The notes: generated by a model from the letters alone, not told the origin. DNA of 59,826 bases from Pseudonocardiaceae bacterium (GCA_009379845.1 WHSZ01000033.1:1-59826), one strand, 5' to 3'. Counted from the first letter of the stretch, positions 17,075-26,027 are shown. Program-made: numbers and translations.

Positions 17075-19351
17075 TCAGGTGTTCCGGCGCAACATGCGGG
17101 TGACGCCGGCCGCCACCGTGGTTGCCAGAATCCAGCCGGTCGCGATCAAGCCCGTGGAGATCCACTGATTCACACCTTCGGTGAGCCACCGATTCTTGTT
17201 CCCGAAGTCCACAATGGGCACCAGAAGATCCACAGTGTACAAAACGGGATTCCACACCAGGGTGTCATCCGCATTGATCTCCTGAAGCGGTGGCTGCACT
17301 CCGAACCAGACGCTGCCGCCGATCAGGCACAGCAACAGCCAGACCAGTGCCCGCGTCGGCCGGTACCCGTAGCCGACCATGTAGCGCTGCAGGACGCTCC
17401 ACAACCGAACACCAGGGCCGAGCACCCGGTATCCCCTGGCGAGCGCGGAATACCGCTCCTGCTGCTTCTTGATCAACGCCGTGGCTGCGTGCTCCTCGTT
17501 ACCGCTCGCCCGCAGCATCGCGGCGAACTGGTCGTACGGCCCTGGCCGGTAGCGGCCCCGCATCGCCTGACGTAGCCAGTGAAGCCGCTTGCGCAGCTCG
17601 TCGTCATCCTTGAGCTCAACCGGTTCGTCCAGCGCGTCGTACCGGAAGTCCTCAAGATCGATACCACCCCGCGCGGCCCAGAAGCTCTCGTTGTCCGCGA
17701 GCGAGGAGCAGCTCGCCTGCCGCAGGTTGATCTTCCCTCGAGGCGGTTCGCCGGTGCTCAGGATGAGTTCCTGGGTACGCACATCCGGCGCGTGCAGCGC
17801 GGTGTCCACCAGCGGCGAGCCGAGTACGGCGCCGCCGAAGTTCACCCGTCGCGTCACCTCGGCACCGTCCATGCTGACACCGCCCTGCGCGTAGAACGGC
17901 ACCCGCCGGTTCATGGCACAAATCAGGTCCCTGCCGATTCTGGCGGTTCGAAGATCCACCGAGGAACCGCGCGCCCGGTCCCTTCGCGCGCTGGTCAGCT
18001 GGCAACCGCGCAGGTCGACGTTGCCGCCGACCTCGATGCCCTGCAACTGGAGGGTGCCTTGCGCTTCGGAACGGGCGAGGCTCAGGTTGCCGCCGATCTT
18101 GCTGCGGCGGGCGGTCAGCACGTCCCGCATCGGATGGCTCAACGTCGCGTTCGCGAACGCGAAGCTGCCGCGCACCACCATGTCGGCCATCCTCGCCTGC
18201 CCGGCGATCCGCAGGGACCGCGCGTCCAGATCGCCGCGGACCTCGGTGCCGTCGAAGTGCAGCGCCCGGTCGTGCCATGGCGGCTCGGTGCCACGCGGTA
18301 CGGTCACCGTGGAGTTGGACAGCCGCAGCGATCCGCCGATGTGCGCGCTGAGCATCCGCACCGTTCCGGCGCTGTGCATGTTCTTGTCCAGCTCCACGTT
18401 GCCGTCCACCCGCACCCGGTCGGCGATCAGTGCCGCGGACGGATCGAAATGCGCGTCGTCCTGATCAGTTGGCTCGAGGAACATCTCGCCGCCCGAATCC
18501 AGCTTGGCACCACGCAACACGAGGTCGCTGTCGATACGCGCGCTCGGGAAGAACAGCCGGCCGTTCGAGCGGAACACCTGGCCGGTGACATCGGTCCGGA
18601 ACAGCAGGTTGCCACCGGCCTGCAGGCCGTTCCCGTTGAACGCGTAACCGCCGGGGTTGGTCAGCCGCGCACCGGAGAAGTTCACGTTGCCGCTGGTGCG
18701 CATGCCCGGCATCCGGACCTCGCCGACCGCCGTCAGCCGGTAGGCCAGCAGCGCGCCTTCGATGGAAAGCCGATCGGCGCGGATCGCCTTGCTCCTCGGG
18801 TGTTCCAGCGTGCTGCCCGTCAGTACCAGCGAGCCGTGGATGTCCGCGTCGGCGAGATTGACCGCCGCGTCGAGACCATCGCCGGTGGTGTCCCCGATCC
18901 GGTTGGTGTCGCCCTGCCGGGTTTCGGATTCGTCGACCCGAACGGTCGTGTTGATCAGCCGCACGTCGTTGCTGCTGTTCAGGTTGCGCGCCATCAAGCC
19001 GGGCAACCAGCAGTCCTCGAAGATCAACCCGAGTATCTTGGCCTGCCGCACATCCGGCGGTCGCTCGAAACGGCACCGCTCGAAGCGCAGCAGGTAAGGG
19101 AATTCCGCGGCGCGCAACGGCAGCACGCCGGTGAGGAAACGGTCCTTCACCTCCACCACGGGCGAGCTGGCCGGGCGCTTGCGCCAGCGAAGGACCCCGC
19201 CGCTGTCCGGCTCGATGAGCCGGCGGACCACGTCGTCGGCCGGTTGGTACGCCCACTCCGGTGGATTGGGGTCATGCGGATCGAGCGGCTCGCGGGCGTC
19301 GTCGTCACCGGCATCGGACACGGCGGTGCCGCCAGTGCGAACAGACGGCAT
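17075..19351 (-). CDS. Repeat-rich (beta-helix-like) protein with C-terminal membrane segments
   Basis: A 758-residue protein I cannot tie to a characterised function; related actinobacterial proteins are loosely annotated as membrane-associated oxidoreductases. Residues about 70-540 are a long series of 20-25-residue units with a glycine followed by alternating hydrophobic residues (IHGSLVLTGSTL, GNVNFSGARLTN, GNLLFRTDVTG, SDLVLRGAKLDSGG, GNVELDKNMHSAG, GSLRLSNSTV, GNLSLARSEAQG, GNVDLRGCQLTSA). This is the rhythm of a right-handed beta-helix or bactofilin-like stack. A helical, charged region (about 570-660: ELRKRLHWLRQAMRGRYRPG) follows, then two hydrophobic segments (about 673-693, ALVWLLLCLIGGSVWFGV, and 733-750, TGLIATGWILATTVAAGV). 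I see no oxidoreductase motif or cofactor site. Confidence 0.8.
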   Translation of the reverse strand: MPSVRTGGTAVSDAGDDDAREPLDPHDPNPPEWAYQPADDVVRRLIEPDSGGVLRWRKRPASSPVVEVKDRFLTGVLPLRAAEFPYLLRFERCRFERPPDVRQAKILGLIFEDCWLPGLMARNLNSSNDVRLINTTVRVDESETRQGDTNRIGDTTGDGLDAAVNLADADIHGSLVLTGSTLEHPRSKAIRADRLSIEGALLAYRLTAVGEVRMPGMRTSGNVNFSGARLTNPGGYAFNGNGLQAGGNLLFRTDVTGQVFRSNGRLFFPSARIDSDLVLRGAKLDSGGEMFLEPTDQDDAHFDPSAALIADRVRVDGNVELDKNMHSAGTVRMLSAHIGGSLRLSNSTVTVPRGTEPPWHDRALHFDGTEVRGDLDARSLRIAGQARMADMVVRGSFAFANATLSHPMRDVLTARRSKIGGNLSLARSEAQGTLQLQGIEVGGNVDLRGCQLTSARRDRARGSSVDLRTARIGRDLICAMNRRVPFYAQGGVSMDGAEVTRRVNFGGAVLGSPLVDTALHAPDVRTQELILSTGEPPRGKINLRQASCSSLADNESFWAARGGIDLEDFRYDALDEPVELKDDDELRKRLHWLRQAMRGRYRPGPYDQFAAMLRASGNEEHAATALIKKQQERYSALARGYRVLGPGVRLWSVLQRYMVGYGYRPTRALVWLLLCLIGGSVWFGVQPPLQEINADDTLVWNPVLYTVDLLVPIVDFGNKNRWLTEGVNQWISTGLIATGWILATTVAAGVTRMLRRNT

Positions 19352-19538
19352 TCCGGTGCCCCCTCACGTTCCACGAACAACCGATGGTCAAGCGAAACTG
19401 ATCATGGCACCGGCCCGCAAGGTCCAAGCGGGCTATTGCGGGCCACCACCCGCCCGGGCCTTGTCGTGAAGGCCACCTTGCGGGCACTGAACGCCCCGAA
19501 TGGGCCCCTCGCGCTGGATGTGGCCGTTCGGGCCGAAG

Positions 19539-20285
19539 CTAGCGCGCCTGCACCGGATTGAGCACCCGCGCAAGGAACGTCCTGGTGCGCTCGTGTTGTG
19601 GCTCGCCGATCACCTGCGCGGGCCGGCCCTGTTCCACGATCACGCCGCCGTCCATGAACAGCACCGCGTCCGCGACCTCGCGGGCGAATTGCATCTCGTG
19701 CGTGACCACCAGCATGGTCATTCCCTCGTCCGCGAGCCGGCGCATCACCCCGAGCACGTCGCCGACCAGCTCCGGGTCCAGTGCCGACGTTGGCTCGTCG
19801 AACAGCATCACGTCCGGGTCCATGGAAAGCGCCCGCGCGATCGCGGCCCGCTGCTGCTGGCCACCGGACAGCTCGGCAGGCATCGCGTTCGCCTTCTCGG
19901 ACAGCCCGACCTTCTCCAGGTTCGCCAGCGCCACCCGCTCGGCCTCCGCCTTGTCCCTGCCGAGCACCTTTCGCTGCGCGATCGTCAGGTTGTCCACCAC
20001 GCAGAGATGGCTGAACAGGTTGAAGGCCTGGAAGACCATGCCGATACCGCGCCGCGCGCGGTCGAGGTCCACGTCCGGATCCGTGAGCTCGATCCCGTGC
20101 ACGAGCACCTTGCCGGCGTTCGGCTGCTCGAGCAGGTTCACGCAGCGCAGCAGCGTGGACTTGCCGGAGCCGGACGCCCCGATGACGCACACCACCTCGC
20201 CCCGCTTGACCTCGAGATCGATCCCGCGGAGCACCTCCAACGACCCGAACGACTTTTCGAGGCCGGAGATCTCGATAACGTTCAC
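19539..20285 (-). CDS. Polar amino-acid ABC transporter, ATP-binding protein
   Basis: A 248-residue ABC ATPase of the GlnQ/HisP group, energising uptake of a polar amino acid such as glutamine, glutamate or histidine. Walker A is GASGSGKST (36-44), the Q-loop is [11 protein letters not shown], the signature is [15 protein letters not shown], Walker B is [12 protein letters not shown] and the switch His is in VVTHEM. GTG 20285 starts the family homology ([12 protein letters not shown]); its GTGA overlaps the upstream permease stop by four bases, as in translational coupling. It is the last gene of a binding protein-permease-ATPase operon. The protein acts at the inner face of the cytoplasmic membrane. 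Confidence 0.93.
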   Translation of the reverse strand: MNVIEISGLEKSFGSLEVLRGIDLEVKRGEVVCVIGASGSGKSTLLRCVNLLEQPNAGKVLVHGIELTDPDVDLDRARRGIGMVFQAFNLFSHLCVVDNLTIAQRKVLGRDKAEAERVALANLEKVGLSEKANAMPAELSGGQQQRAAIARALSMDPDVMLFDEPTSALDPELVGDVLGVMRRLADEGMTMLVVTHEMQFAREVADAVLFMDGGVIVEQGRPAQVIGEPQHERTRTFLARVLNPVQAR

Positions 20286-21106
20286 GCCTCCACCTCCAAC
20301 CCGGCTGCCGTATCGGCCGCGTCCTTCCTGCGCCCGCTGCGCCGTTCGAGGTAGCGGGACAGGTAGGAAAGCGGGACGGTGATCACCAGATAGCACAGCC
20401 CGGCGAGCAAGATCGGGGTCAGCGAGGCCGTCTGGTTCAGCCCTTCGCGCCCGAACTTCGTCAGGTCGTACTCGTCCCGGCTCAACCCGAGCACGTAGAT
20501 CAGCGAGGAATCCTTGGTGAGCAGGATCAACTCATTGGTCAGTGGCGGCAGGATGATCCGGAACGCCTGCGGGATCACGATCGAGATCATCGCGCGCCCC
20601 TGGGACATCCCGAGCGATCGAGCCGCCTCGGCTTGCCCCTTGGGCACGGCCTGAATGCCGGCCCTGATCGTCTCAGCCATGTACGCCGCGCCGACCAGCC
20701 CCAGCGCCAGCATCACCGTCGAATACAGGTCGAACTGGAGCTGAAAGGCGATCGGCACACCAAAGCCGAGCGTGATGAACACCAACAATGCCGGAACGCC
20801 ACGGAAGAACTCGATGTACACCGTCGCCAACCAGCGATATGGCGGTACCGACGACAGTTTCATCAGCGCGAGCACCAACCCGAGGGCGAGCCCGAATGCG
20901 AATCCGATCACCGTGTAAATGGCGGTATTCACCAGCGCACTGGTAATGATGTCCGGCACTTGCGTACCGGCGGCGTCCAGATTGAAAAACGCGTTCGTGA
21001 CCTCGCCCCAGTCGGCGACGATCGCGAGTACCGCCACTGCGACGACAAGCAAGCCGTACTGGAAACTACGAAATATTTGCGCGCGTTGGCGCTTGGATAC
21101 TGCCAC
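20282..21106 (-). CDS. Polar amino-acid ABC transporter, permease
   Basis: A 274-residue HisM/GlnP-type permease with about five or six membrane segments: near 15-28, 52-78, 95-110, 130-150, and in the C-terminal third. The EAA loop (ATPase contact) is [29 protein letters not shown], ending in the usual IPQA/P stretch. It begins with GTG 21106 after a strong GAGGAG site. One permease gene only is present, so the channel may be a homodimer. It lies 34 bases after the binding-protein stop codon and overlaps the ATPase start. The C-terminal tail is basic and acidic ([13 protein letters not shown]), typical of nothing in particular. Confidence 0.92.
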   Translation of the reverse strand: MAVSKRQRAQIFRSFQYGLLVVAVAVLAIVADWGEVTNAFFNLDAAGTQVPDIITSALVNTAIYTVIGFAFGLALGLVLALMKLSSVPPYRWLATVYIEFFRGVPALLVFITLGFGVPIAFQLQFDLYSTVMLALGLVGAAYMAETIRAGIQAVPKGQAEAARSLGMSQGRAMISIVIPQAFRIILPPLTNELILLTKDSSLIYVLGLSRDEYDLTKFGREGLNQTASLTPILLAGLCYLVITVPLSYLSRYLERRSGRRKDAADTAAGLEVEA

Positions 21107-21140
21107 GAAAGAGCTCCTCGAAGCCGGCTGTCTTGCTTAT

Positions 21141-21980
21141 TTACGGCTTGTCTGGAGACTGCCCTGAGCCCGGCTGCTTGCCGAACCACTTCTGGTAGAT
21201 CTTGTTGTACGTACCGTCTTCCCTGATCTTCTTCAACACCTCGTTGATCTTGCCCCGCAACGCGCCGTTGCCCTTGCGTACCGCGACGCCGTATTTCTCA
21301 CCGGTGTCGAATTCGGCGGAAACGACCGTTTTCGGGTTTTGTTTCACGAAGTTGTAGTGCACGCCGTTGTCATTGATCCCGGCTTCGATTTGGCCGGTCA
21401 GCACCGCGGACTGCTCGAGCGCGAGATCCTCGTACTGTTTGACTTCGTAGCCGTATTTCTTCTTGTTCTTCTCCGCGTATTCCTCGCCGGTGGTGCCTTG
21501 CTGCACGCCCAGCGTCTTCCCGCGCAACTGTTCCAAGCTGTCGATGCCGGAATCCTTCAATACCAGCAACGCCTGATCGGCGTCGAAATACGGATCGGAG
21601 AAATCCATCACCTTCTGCCGTTCCGGCGTGATGGTCATCGCGGCAGCCGCGACATCGCATTGCGCGTTGTTCAGGCTCTGCCCGGACTCGATTCCCTCGA
21701 AGGACGTGTCATTGATGGTCTGCTTGACGCCAAGGTCCTTGCCAACCTGATCGACCAGGTCCACGTCGAAGCCAACGGTCTTGCTGCCCTGGCTGAACTG
21801 GAACGGTGCGTACGGCAGGTGCGTGCAGGTCCTGAGCTCGCCATCCTTCAACAACTCGACCTTGTCGCCCGGCTTGGAACTGCCGCCGGATTGAATTTCC
21901 TCCGCGCAGGCGGCCGCGGTGACGGCAAGCGCGAGCGCGGGTAGCAGTGCGAGCACCTTGCGTTTGGTTCGACGCGCCAC
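21141..21980 (-). CDS. Polar amino-acid ABC transporter, substrate-binding lipoprotein
   Basis: A 279-residue extracytoplasmic binding protein of the bacterial SBP-3 group (GlnH-like). GTG 21980, after GAGGAG, is the start: the product then opens MARRTKRKVLALLPALALAV and ends the signal at TAAAC (Cys near 24), a usable lipobox. SBP-3 landmarks are APFQFSQGSKTVGFDVDLVDQVGKDLGV, AMTITPERQKVMDFSDPYF and GVQQGTTGEEYA, and it ends near IYQKWFGKQ. In the long frame upstream of 21980 there is no signal. The 228 bases upstream (21981-22208) hold the promoter. The ligand (glutamine, glutamate or a related amino acid) is inferred only from the family. Confidence 0.92.
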   Translation of the reverse strand: MARRTKRKVLALLPALALAVTAAACAEEIQSGGSSKPGDKVELLKDGELRTCTHLPYAPFQFSQGSKTVGFDVDLVDQVGKDLGVKQTINDTSFEGIESGQSLNNAQCDVAAAAMTITPERQKVMDFSDPYFDADQALLVLKDSGIDSLEQLRGKTLGVQQGTTGEEYAEKNKKKYGYEVKQYEDLALEQSAVLTGQIEAGINDNGVHYNFVKQNPKTVVSAEFDTGEKYGVAVRKGNGALRGKINEVLKKIREDGTYNKIYQKWFGKQPGSGQSPDKP

Positions 21981-22026
21981 GGTGTCACTCCTCGTTACTG
22001 ATACAGATCGGGTGCACGCATCCTGC

Positions 22027-22044
22027 CACCCGAAAGGCCGGGTG
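22027..22044 (-). other. Small hairpin in the amino-acid operon leader
   Basis: CACCCG and CGGGTG arms around a 6-base loop, about 50-65 bases upstream of the binding-protein start. It is too short to identify as a riboswitch or attenuator. I see no riboswitch consensus in the leader. Confidence 0.25.
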
Positions 22045-22208
22045 CCCAGCACCTTCCCGGTAACGAAGTCGCCTACTTGGCCCGCGCGCTCGGCACGCCC
22101 GCTCTCACGCAGCGCACATCTTCTCCATCCGGTGGGCGATAAGGATCGCGGGAGTAACAGCGGCGTCACACGGACGTAGCACTCCCCGGCGCGGGCGGGA
22201 CCACCGGC

Positions 22209-22703
22209 TCATCGCACTCGTTTCACGTAGCGGTGAGCCGGAACGGCGATAGGCCCGTCGGCGCTCGCGGCCGGATAGTCGATGGGACCTTCGTCGGTCC
22301 ACCCGTTCCGCTCGTAGAACCTGCGGGCCCTGGCGTTGCCGGCAACGACGGCGAGCCACGCTCGCTCGTGGCCGCCCGCCGCGACGAGACGTTCCGCTTC
22401 GGCGAGCAGCACGGCGGCCACCCCGGACCCGCGGTGCGCCGTCGCCACGTAGACCTGTTCCACCTCGTCGCCGACCACCATCACGAACCCGGCTACCGCG
22501 TCATCGACGGTCGCGACCACCGTGTCGCTGACTCGCTGGGGAGCTCGCGTTCCGAACGACTCCTTGGTCCGGACGGCGAGAAGCTCGTCAGGAACGTGTC
22601 CCAGGTGACCGTCCAGCCATCCCTGGTACCAGATCGTCGCGATGGCCCTGGAATCCTCGGGGCGCGCGGGGCGCAGCGTCACGGCCCCGGCTTCGGTTGC
22701 CAT
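22209..22703 (-). CDS. GNAT-family N-acetyltransferase
   Basis: A 164-residue GCN5-type acetyltransferase. Family blocks are AVTLRPARPEDSRAIATIWYQGW, then VYVATAHRGSGVAAVLLAEAERL (acetyl-CoA loop HRGSGVA) and AWLAVVAGNARARRFYERNGW, the motif B end. ATG 22703 is preferred; an ATG at 22706 is three bases earlier. It has no clear partner; the next gene downstream is the amino-acid transporter operon and the next upstream is divergent. A role in small-molecule or protein acetylation is plausible. Nothing in the sequence singles out a substrate. Confidence 0.85.
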   Translation of the reverse strand: MATEAGAVTLRPARPEDSRAIATIWYQGWLDGHLGHVPDELLAVRTKESFGTRAPQRVSDTVVATVDDAVAGFVMVVGDEVEQVYVATAHRGSGVAAVLLAEAERLVAAGGHERAWLAVVAGNARARRFYERNGWTDEGPIDYPAASADGPIAVPAHRYVKRVR

Positions 22704-22801
22704 CAATTTAGGGTAGCGAGCAGTTCAGGGTAGCGAGCGCGGCCGCGGCGGCAACGGTGTTATAAAGCAGTACGGGTACCGAAAACGACGAAGGGTTCCG
22801 A

Positions 22802-23482
22802 ATGACGCGTCGCCCGTACGTCCTGCTCAGTGCCGCGATGTCGGTGGACGGGTGCCTGGACGACGCGAGCGATACCCGGCTGCTGCTTTCCAACGAGGAG
22901 GATTTCGATCGAGTGGACGCGCTGCGCGCGGCCAGCGACGCGATCCTGGTCGGCGCGAACACCATTCGCCGGGACAACCCGCGGTTGCTGGTGCGCTCCG
23001 CGTCTCGCAGGGCCGATCGGGTGGCGCGCGGGCTCGCGGCGGATCCGATCAAGGTGACGGTGAGCGCGAGCGGTGACCTGGATCCAGCCAGCAGGTTCTT
23101 CACCGACGGCGACGCGCCGAGGCTGGTGTATGCCTCCGGCGCGCGAACGGCCGACCGGTTTGCCGGCCTGGCAACGGTTGTCGACCTTGGCGTAGCACCC
23201 GAACCGGCCGCGGTGCTCGCCGATCTCGCCGAGCGGCACATCCGCACGCTGATGGTCGAGGGCGGCACCAGCATGCACACCCAGTTCCTCGCCGAGGGGC
23301 TGGCCGACGAGTTGCAGCTCACCATCGCCCCGTTCTTCGTCGGCGACCGGGATGCTCCCCGATTCGTCCACAGTGGATCATTCAGGTGGAATGCGGAGCA
23401 CCCAATGAGCTTGCGGGAGGTGCGCACCATGGGCGACGTGGTGTTGCTGCGCTATCTGTTGAACGGCGTGGCGGATGGCTGA
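22802..23482 (+). CDS. RibD reductase-domain-like protein
   Basis: A 226-residue protein of the pyrimidine/riboflavin reductase (RibD C-terminal, DHFR fold) family, which in the classic pathway reduces the ribosyl group of aminouracil phosphate with NADPH. Landmarks are RPYVLLSAAMSVDGCLDDAS (3-22), DAILVGANTIRRDNPRLLVR (46-65) and the cofactor-binding loop LMVEGGTSMHTQFLAEGLADE. These match RibD much better than the two shorter reductases at 2.5 and 3.4 kb. It overlaps the next gene, a deaminase, by 8 bases, so the order is reductase then deaminase, the reverse of fused RibD (deaminase-reductase). A role in riboflavin or a deazaflavin-, toxoflavin- or nucleoside-like pathway is inferred; no other rib genes are here. 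Confidence 0.87.
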   Translation: MTRRPYVLLSAAMSVDGCLDDASDTRLLLSNEEDFDRVDALRAASDAILVGANTIRRDNPRLLVRSASRRADRVARGLAADPIKVTVSASGDLDPASRFFTDGDAPRLVYASGARTADRFAGLATVVDLGVAPEPAAVLADLAERHIRTLMVEGGTSMHTQFLAEGLADELQLTIAPFFVGDRDAPRFVHSGSFRWNAEHPMSLREVRTMGDVVLLRYLLNGVADG

Positions 23483-23909
23483 GGACCACCGCTGGTTGCG
23501 CGCGGCCGTGGAGCTGTCCCGGCAATGCCCGCCCGCGCGCGAAGCGTTCAGCGTCGGAGCGATCGTGGTCGATGCGCATGGCCGCGAGCTCAGCAGCGGC
23601 TACTCGCGGGAGACGGACGAGAAGGTGCACGCGGAGGAATCCGCACTGTCCAAACTGGACCGTTCCAACCCGGCGCTGCGTGGCGCCACCATGTACTCGT
23701 CGATGGAACCGTGCAGCACGAGGAAATCCCGGCCACGATCGTGCACCCAGCTGATCCTGGACGCCGGCATCCCTCGGGTGGTGTTCGCGCTGCGCGAGCC
23801 GCCGATTTTCGTGGACTGCGAGGGTGCCGAACGACTGGCCTCGGCCGGGGTCACCGTCGTGGAGCTCACCGAGCTTGCCGACGCCGTCCGCACCATCAAC
23901 CAGCTGTGA
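23475..23909 (+). CDS. RibD deaminase-domain-like protein
   Basis: A 144-residue zinc-dependent cytidine-deaminase-fold protein, like the deaminase half of RibD. The zinc site is visible: His-Ala-Glu in KVHAEESALSKL (about residues 52-63) and the two cysteines in EPCSTRKSRPRSC (about 78-90), here with RSC replacing the usual TPPC. It begins at ATG 23475 inside the end of the reductase gene (8-base overlap), strong evidence that they form one transcript and probably one complex. It lacks the reductase half. A substrate other than the riboflavin intermediate is possible, given that the conserved GRTPPC loop is altered. Confidence 0.85.
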   Translation: MAEDHRWLRAAVELSRQCPPAREAFSVGAIVVDAHGRELSSGYSRETDEKVHAEESALSKLDRSNPALRGATMYSSMEPCSTRKSRPRSCTQLILDAGIPRVVFALREPPIFVDCEGAERLASAGVTVVELTELADAVRTINQL

Positions 23910-23930
23910 GGGACCAGAAGCACGCACTGA

Positions 23931-24950
23931 TCACCAGGAGCGGCGGCGTTCCCAGAACAGCAGCCAGGCAAGGTACACGCCGCCGAGCGCGCCGGTGACC
24001 ACGCCGGCCGGCAGCAGGGACGCGGAAAGCAGCCGCTGCCCGGCGAAATCCGCGAGCACCACGAGTAGCGCGCCCATACCCGCCCCTGGCAGCACGTTCG
24101 GCCCGGCGTACCGCGTCAGCCGCCTGGCGAGCTGCGGCGCGGCGAGCGCCACGAACGCGATCGGGCCGGCGGTCGCGGTGGCCACCGCCGTACAGGCAAC
24201 CGCGATGACGATCAGCGTCTGCCGGGAACGCGATACGCGTACCCCCAATCCCGCGGCGATCAGCTCGCCGGATTCGAGCATGCGCAGCGCCGGAACGTGT
24301 ACAACCAGCACGGGTACCAGCACCGCCAGCGTGATCACCAGCGGCCAGACCGAATTCCAATCCCGCCCGGCGAGGTTGCCAACCAGCCAGGTGGTGGCCT
24401 GGGCGGCATCCTCCACGAAGGCGCGGGTGAGCAGATACGAGTTAACCCCGGCAAGCACCACGCTCAGCCCGACGCCGAGCAGCACCATCCGGTACCCGCC
24501 GAGCCCGTGCCGGCCGCACAGCAGGGTGATCGCTGCGGCGGTGAGCATCCCGCCGACCAGCGCGCCGGCGGCGACCTGCGCCGCGCCGGCACCAAGCAGC
24601 AAGATCGAGACGATGCCGCCGGTGGCCGAACCCGTGGTGAACCCGATGATGTCCGGGCTGCCGAGCGGGTTACGCGTGAGGCTCTGGAACACCGCCCCCG
24701 CGATCCCGAGCGCGGCGCCGACCAGCGCGCCGACCACCAGCCGCGGCAGGCGCTGCTCCACTACGATCAGGTACTCGGCCTTCGTGCCGTCCCCGGCCAG
24801 GGTGCGCAACACCGCGGCTGGCGACATCGAGTAGTCACCTGTGCCGATCGCGAATACCCCGACGACGAGCAACGTGGCCAGCATGCCGAGGACCGCGACG
24901 GTGGTGCGGGCGTTCATGGCCAGCGCGACGTGGCCTGCGTGCACTCTCAT
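23931..24950 (-). CDS. FecCD-type iron-siderophore ABC permease 2
   Basis: A 339-residue FecCD-family permease with 9-10 membrane segments. It starts at ATG 24950, four bases inside the previous gene's stop, so the two permeases are translationally coupled. Landmarks are RLPRLVVGALVGAALGIAGAVFQSLTRNPLGSPDIIGFTTGS (near residues 55-96), AAATLLCGR-like loop, WLVGNLAGRDWNS and TATAGPIAFVALAAPQLARRLTRY, which contains the ATPase-contact region. The long frame upstream of 24950 lies inside the other permease gene. No ATPase gene follows; the gene ends 22 bases before the convergent deaminase stop. Confidence 0.92.
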   Translation of the reverse strand: MRVHAGHVALAMNARTTVAVLGMLATLLVVGVFAIGTGDYSMSPAAVLRTLAGDGTKAEYLIVVEQRLPRLVVGALVGAALGIAGAVFQSLTRNPLGSPDIIGFTTGSATGGIVSILLLGAGAAQVAAGALVGGMLTAAAITLLCGRHGLGGYRMVLLGVGLSVVLAGVNSYLLTRAFVEDAAQATTWLVGNLAGRDWNSVWPLVITLAVLVPVLVVHVPALRMLESGELIAAGLGVRVSRSRQTLIVIAVACTAVATATAGPIAFVALAAPQLARRLTRYAGPNVLPGAGMGALLVVLADFAGQRLLSASLLPAGVVTGALGGVYLAWLLFWERRRSW

Positions 24951-25960
24951 CGGCCGGCACCCCACAGTCGCCGCACCAACACCAGGAACATCAGCCCGCC
25001 GAAGACGTCGGTCATGATGCCCACCTGCAACTCGCCTGGCGCGCCGAGCAGCCTGCCGAGCACGTCGCAGCCGAGCACCAGCACCGGTCCGAGCAGCATG
25101 GAAAGCGGTAGCACCTGCCGGTGGTCCTGCCCGACCATCAACCGCACCAGGTGCGGGATCATCAGCCCGACGAACGCGATCGGGCCGACCGCCGCGGTCG
25201 CCGAACCGCAGAGCAGGCCGACGGCCAGCATCGCCACCGTCCTTGTCCTCGCCGGGCTGGCACCGAGCCCGTGCGCCACGTCCGCACCGAGGGCGATCGC
25301 GTTCAGTCCGCGGGCCGACGCGAGCGCCAGGATCAGCCCGGCGACCAGGAACGGCAGCAGCGGGGCCAGCACGTCCATGTCCCGGTTGGCAAGCGTTCCG
25401 ACCAGCCAGAAGCGCATCCGATCCAGGGTGTGCGTGTCGATGACCTGTGCGGCCTGGTTGATGCCAACGAACGTGGCCTGCACGGCGACCCCGGCCAGCA
25501 CCAGCCGGACCGGGCTCACCGTGCCGCCGAGCGCGTACACCAGCGCGGTCGCGAACACCGCACCGGCGAACGCGAACCACACCAGCGCGGCGGGCGCCTG
25601 GATCCCGAACGTGGTGGACGCGAGCACGATCGCCACCGCGGCGCCGTAGTTCACGCCGAGCAGCCCGGGATCGGCGACCGGGTTGCGGGTCACGCCCTGC
25701 ATCAACGCTCCCGCCAGCCCGAGCGCGAGCCCGACGAGCACGCCGAGCACGGTGCGCGGCAACCGGCTGTCCCGCACCACGACGTCGTCGTAACGGCCGT
25801 CGTAGGAGAACAGCCCGTGCAGCACGGCATCGAGGGACAGCGGGTTCGAGCCGATCGCGATGGACAGCAGCGCCACCACCACCAGCGCGATCAGTGCGCC
25901 GAATAGCGCGGCCGGGAACACGCTGCGCCGAGGCTGCGCGCTCGCGGTGGTCTGGGCCAT
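24947..25960 (-). CDS. FecCD-type iron-siderophore ABC permease 1
   Basis: A 337-residue FecCD-family permease with about ten membrane segments, the first at residues 19-41. Landmarks are DSRLPRTVLGVLVGLALGLAGALMQGVTRNPVADPGLLGVN, WLVGTLANRDMDVL and TAAVGPIAFVGLMIPHLVRLMVG. It pairs with the permease at 23931-24950 as the two halves of a siderophore import channel. ATG 25960 lies 12 bases from an IdeR/DmdR-like box, and its promoter is divergent from the binding-protein gene at 26028. Expected regulation is repression by iron-bound IdeR/DmdR. The ATPase is not encoded in this window. Confidence 0.92.
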   Translation of the reverse strand: MAQTTASAQPRRSVFPAALFGALIALVVVALLSIAIGSNPLSLDAVLHGLFSYDGRYDDVVVRDSRLPRTVLGVLVGLALGLAGALMQGVTRNPVADPGLLGVNYGAAVAIVLASTTFGIQAPAALVWFAFAGAVFATALVYALGGTVSPVRLVLAGVAVQATFVGINQAAQVIDTHTLDRMRFWLVGTLANRDMDVLAPLLPFLVAGLILALASARGLNAIALGADVAHGLGASPARTRTVAMLAVGLLCGSATAAVGPIAFVGLMIPHLVRLMVGQDHRQVLPLSMLLGPVLVLGCDVLGRLLGAPGELQVGIMTDVFGGLMFLVLVRRLWGAGR

Positions 25961-25971
25961 AGCGTTCAGGT

Positions 25972-25990
25972 TAAGGCAAGGCTAGCCTTA
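25972..25990. promoter_or_regulatory. IdeR/DmdR-type iron box between divergent siderophore-transport genes
   Basis: TAAGGCAAGGCTAGCCTTA matches the IdeR/DmdR consensus TTAGGTTAGGCTAACCTAA at 14 of 19 positions by direct comparison, and contains the 12-base palindrome AAGGCTAGCCTT. It lies between the divergent FecCD permease and binding-protein genes, where an iron-repressor site is expected. This is the clearest regulatory call in the window. Confidence 0.75.
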
Positions 25991-26027
25991 GCCGAACTGC
26001 AGCCCCACTGGACTGAGGACGGACCAC

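Noticed and set aside
17579..19561. 660-residue frame opposite the repeat protein
   Set aside because: Shadow of the beta-helix-like gene; composition is not protein-like.
21981..22208. Riboswitch in the amino-acid operon leader
   Set aside because: Only an 18-base hairpin is seen. No known riboswitch consensus could be recognised.
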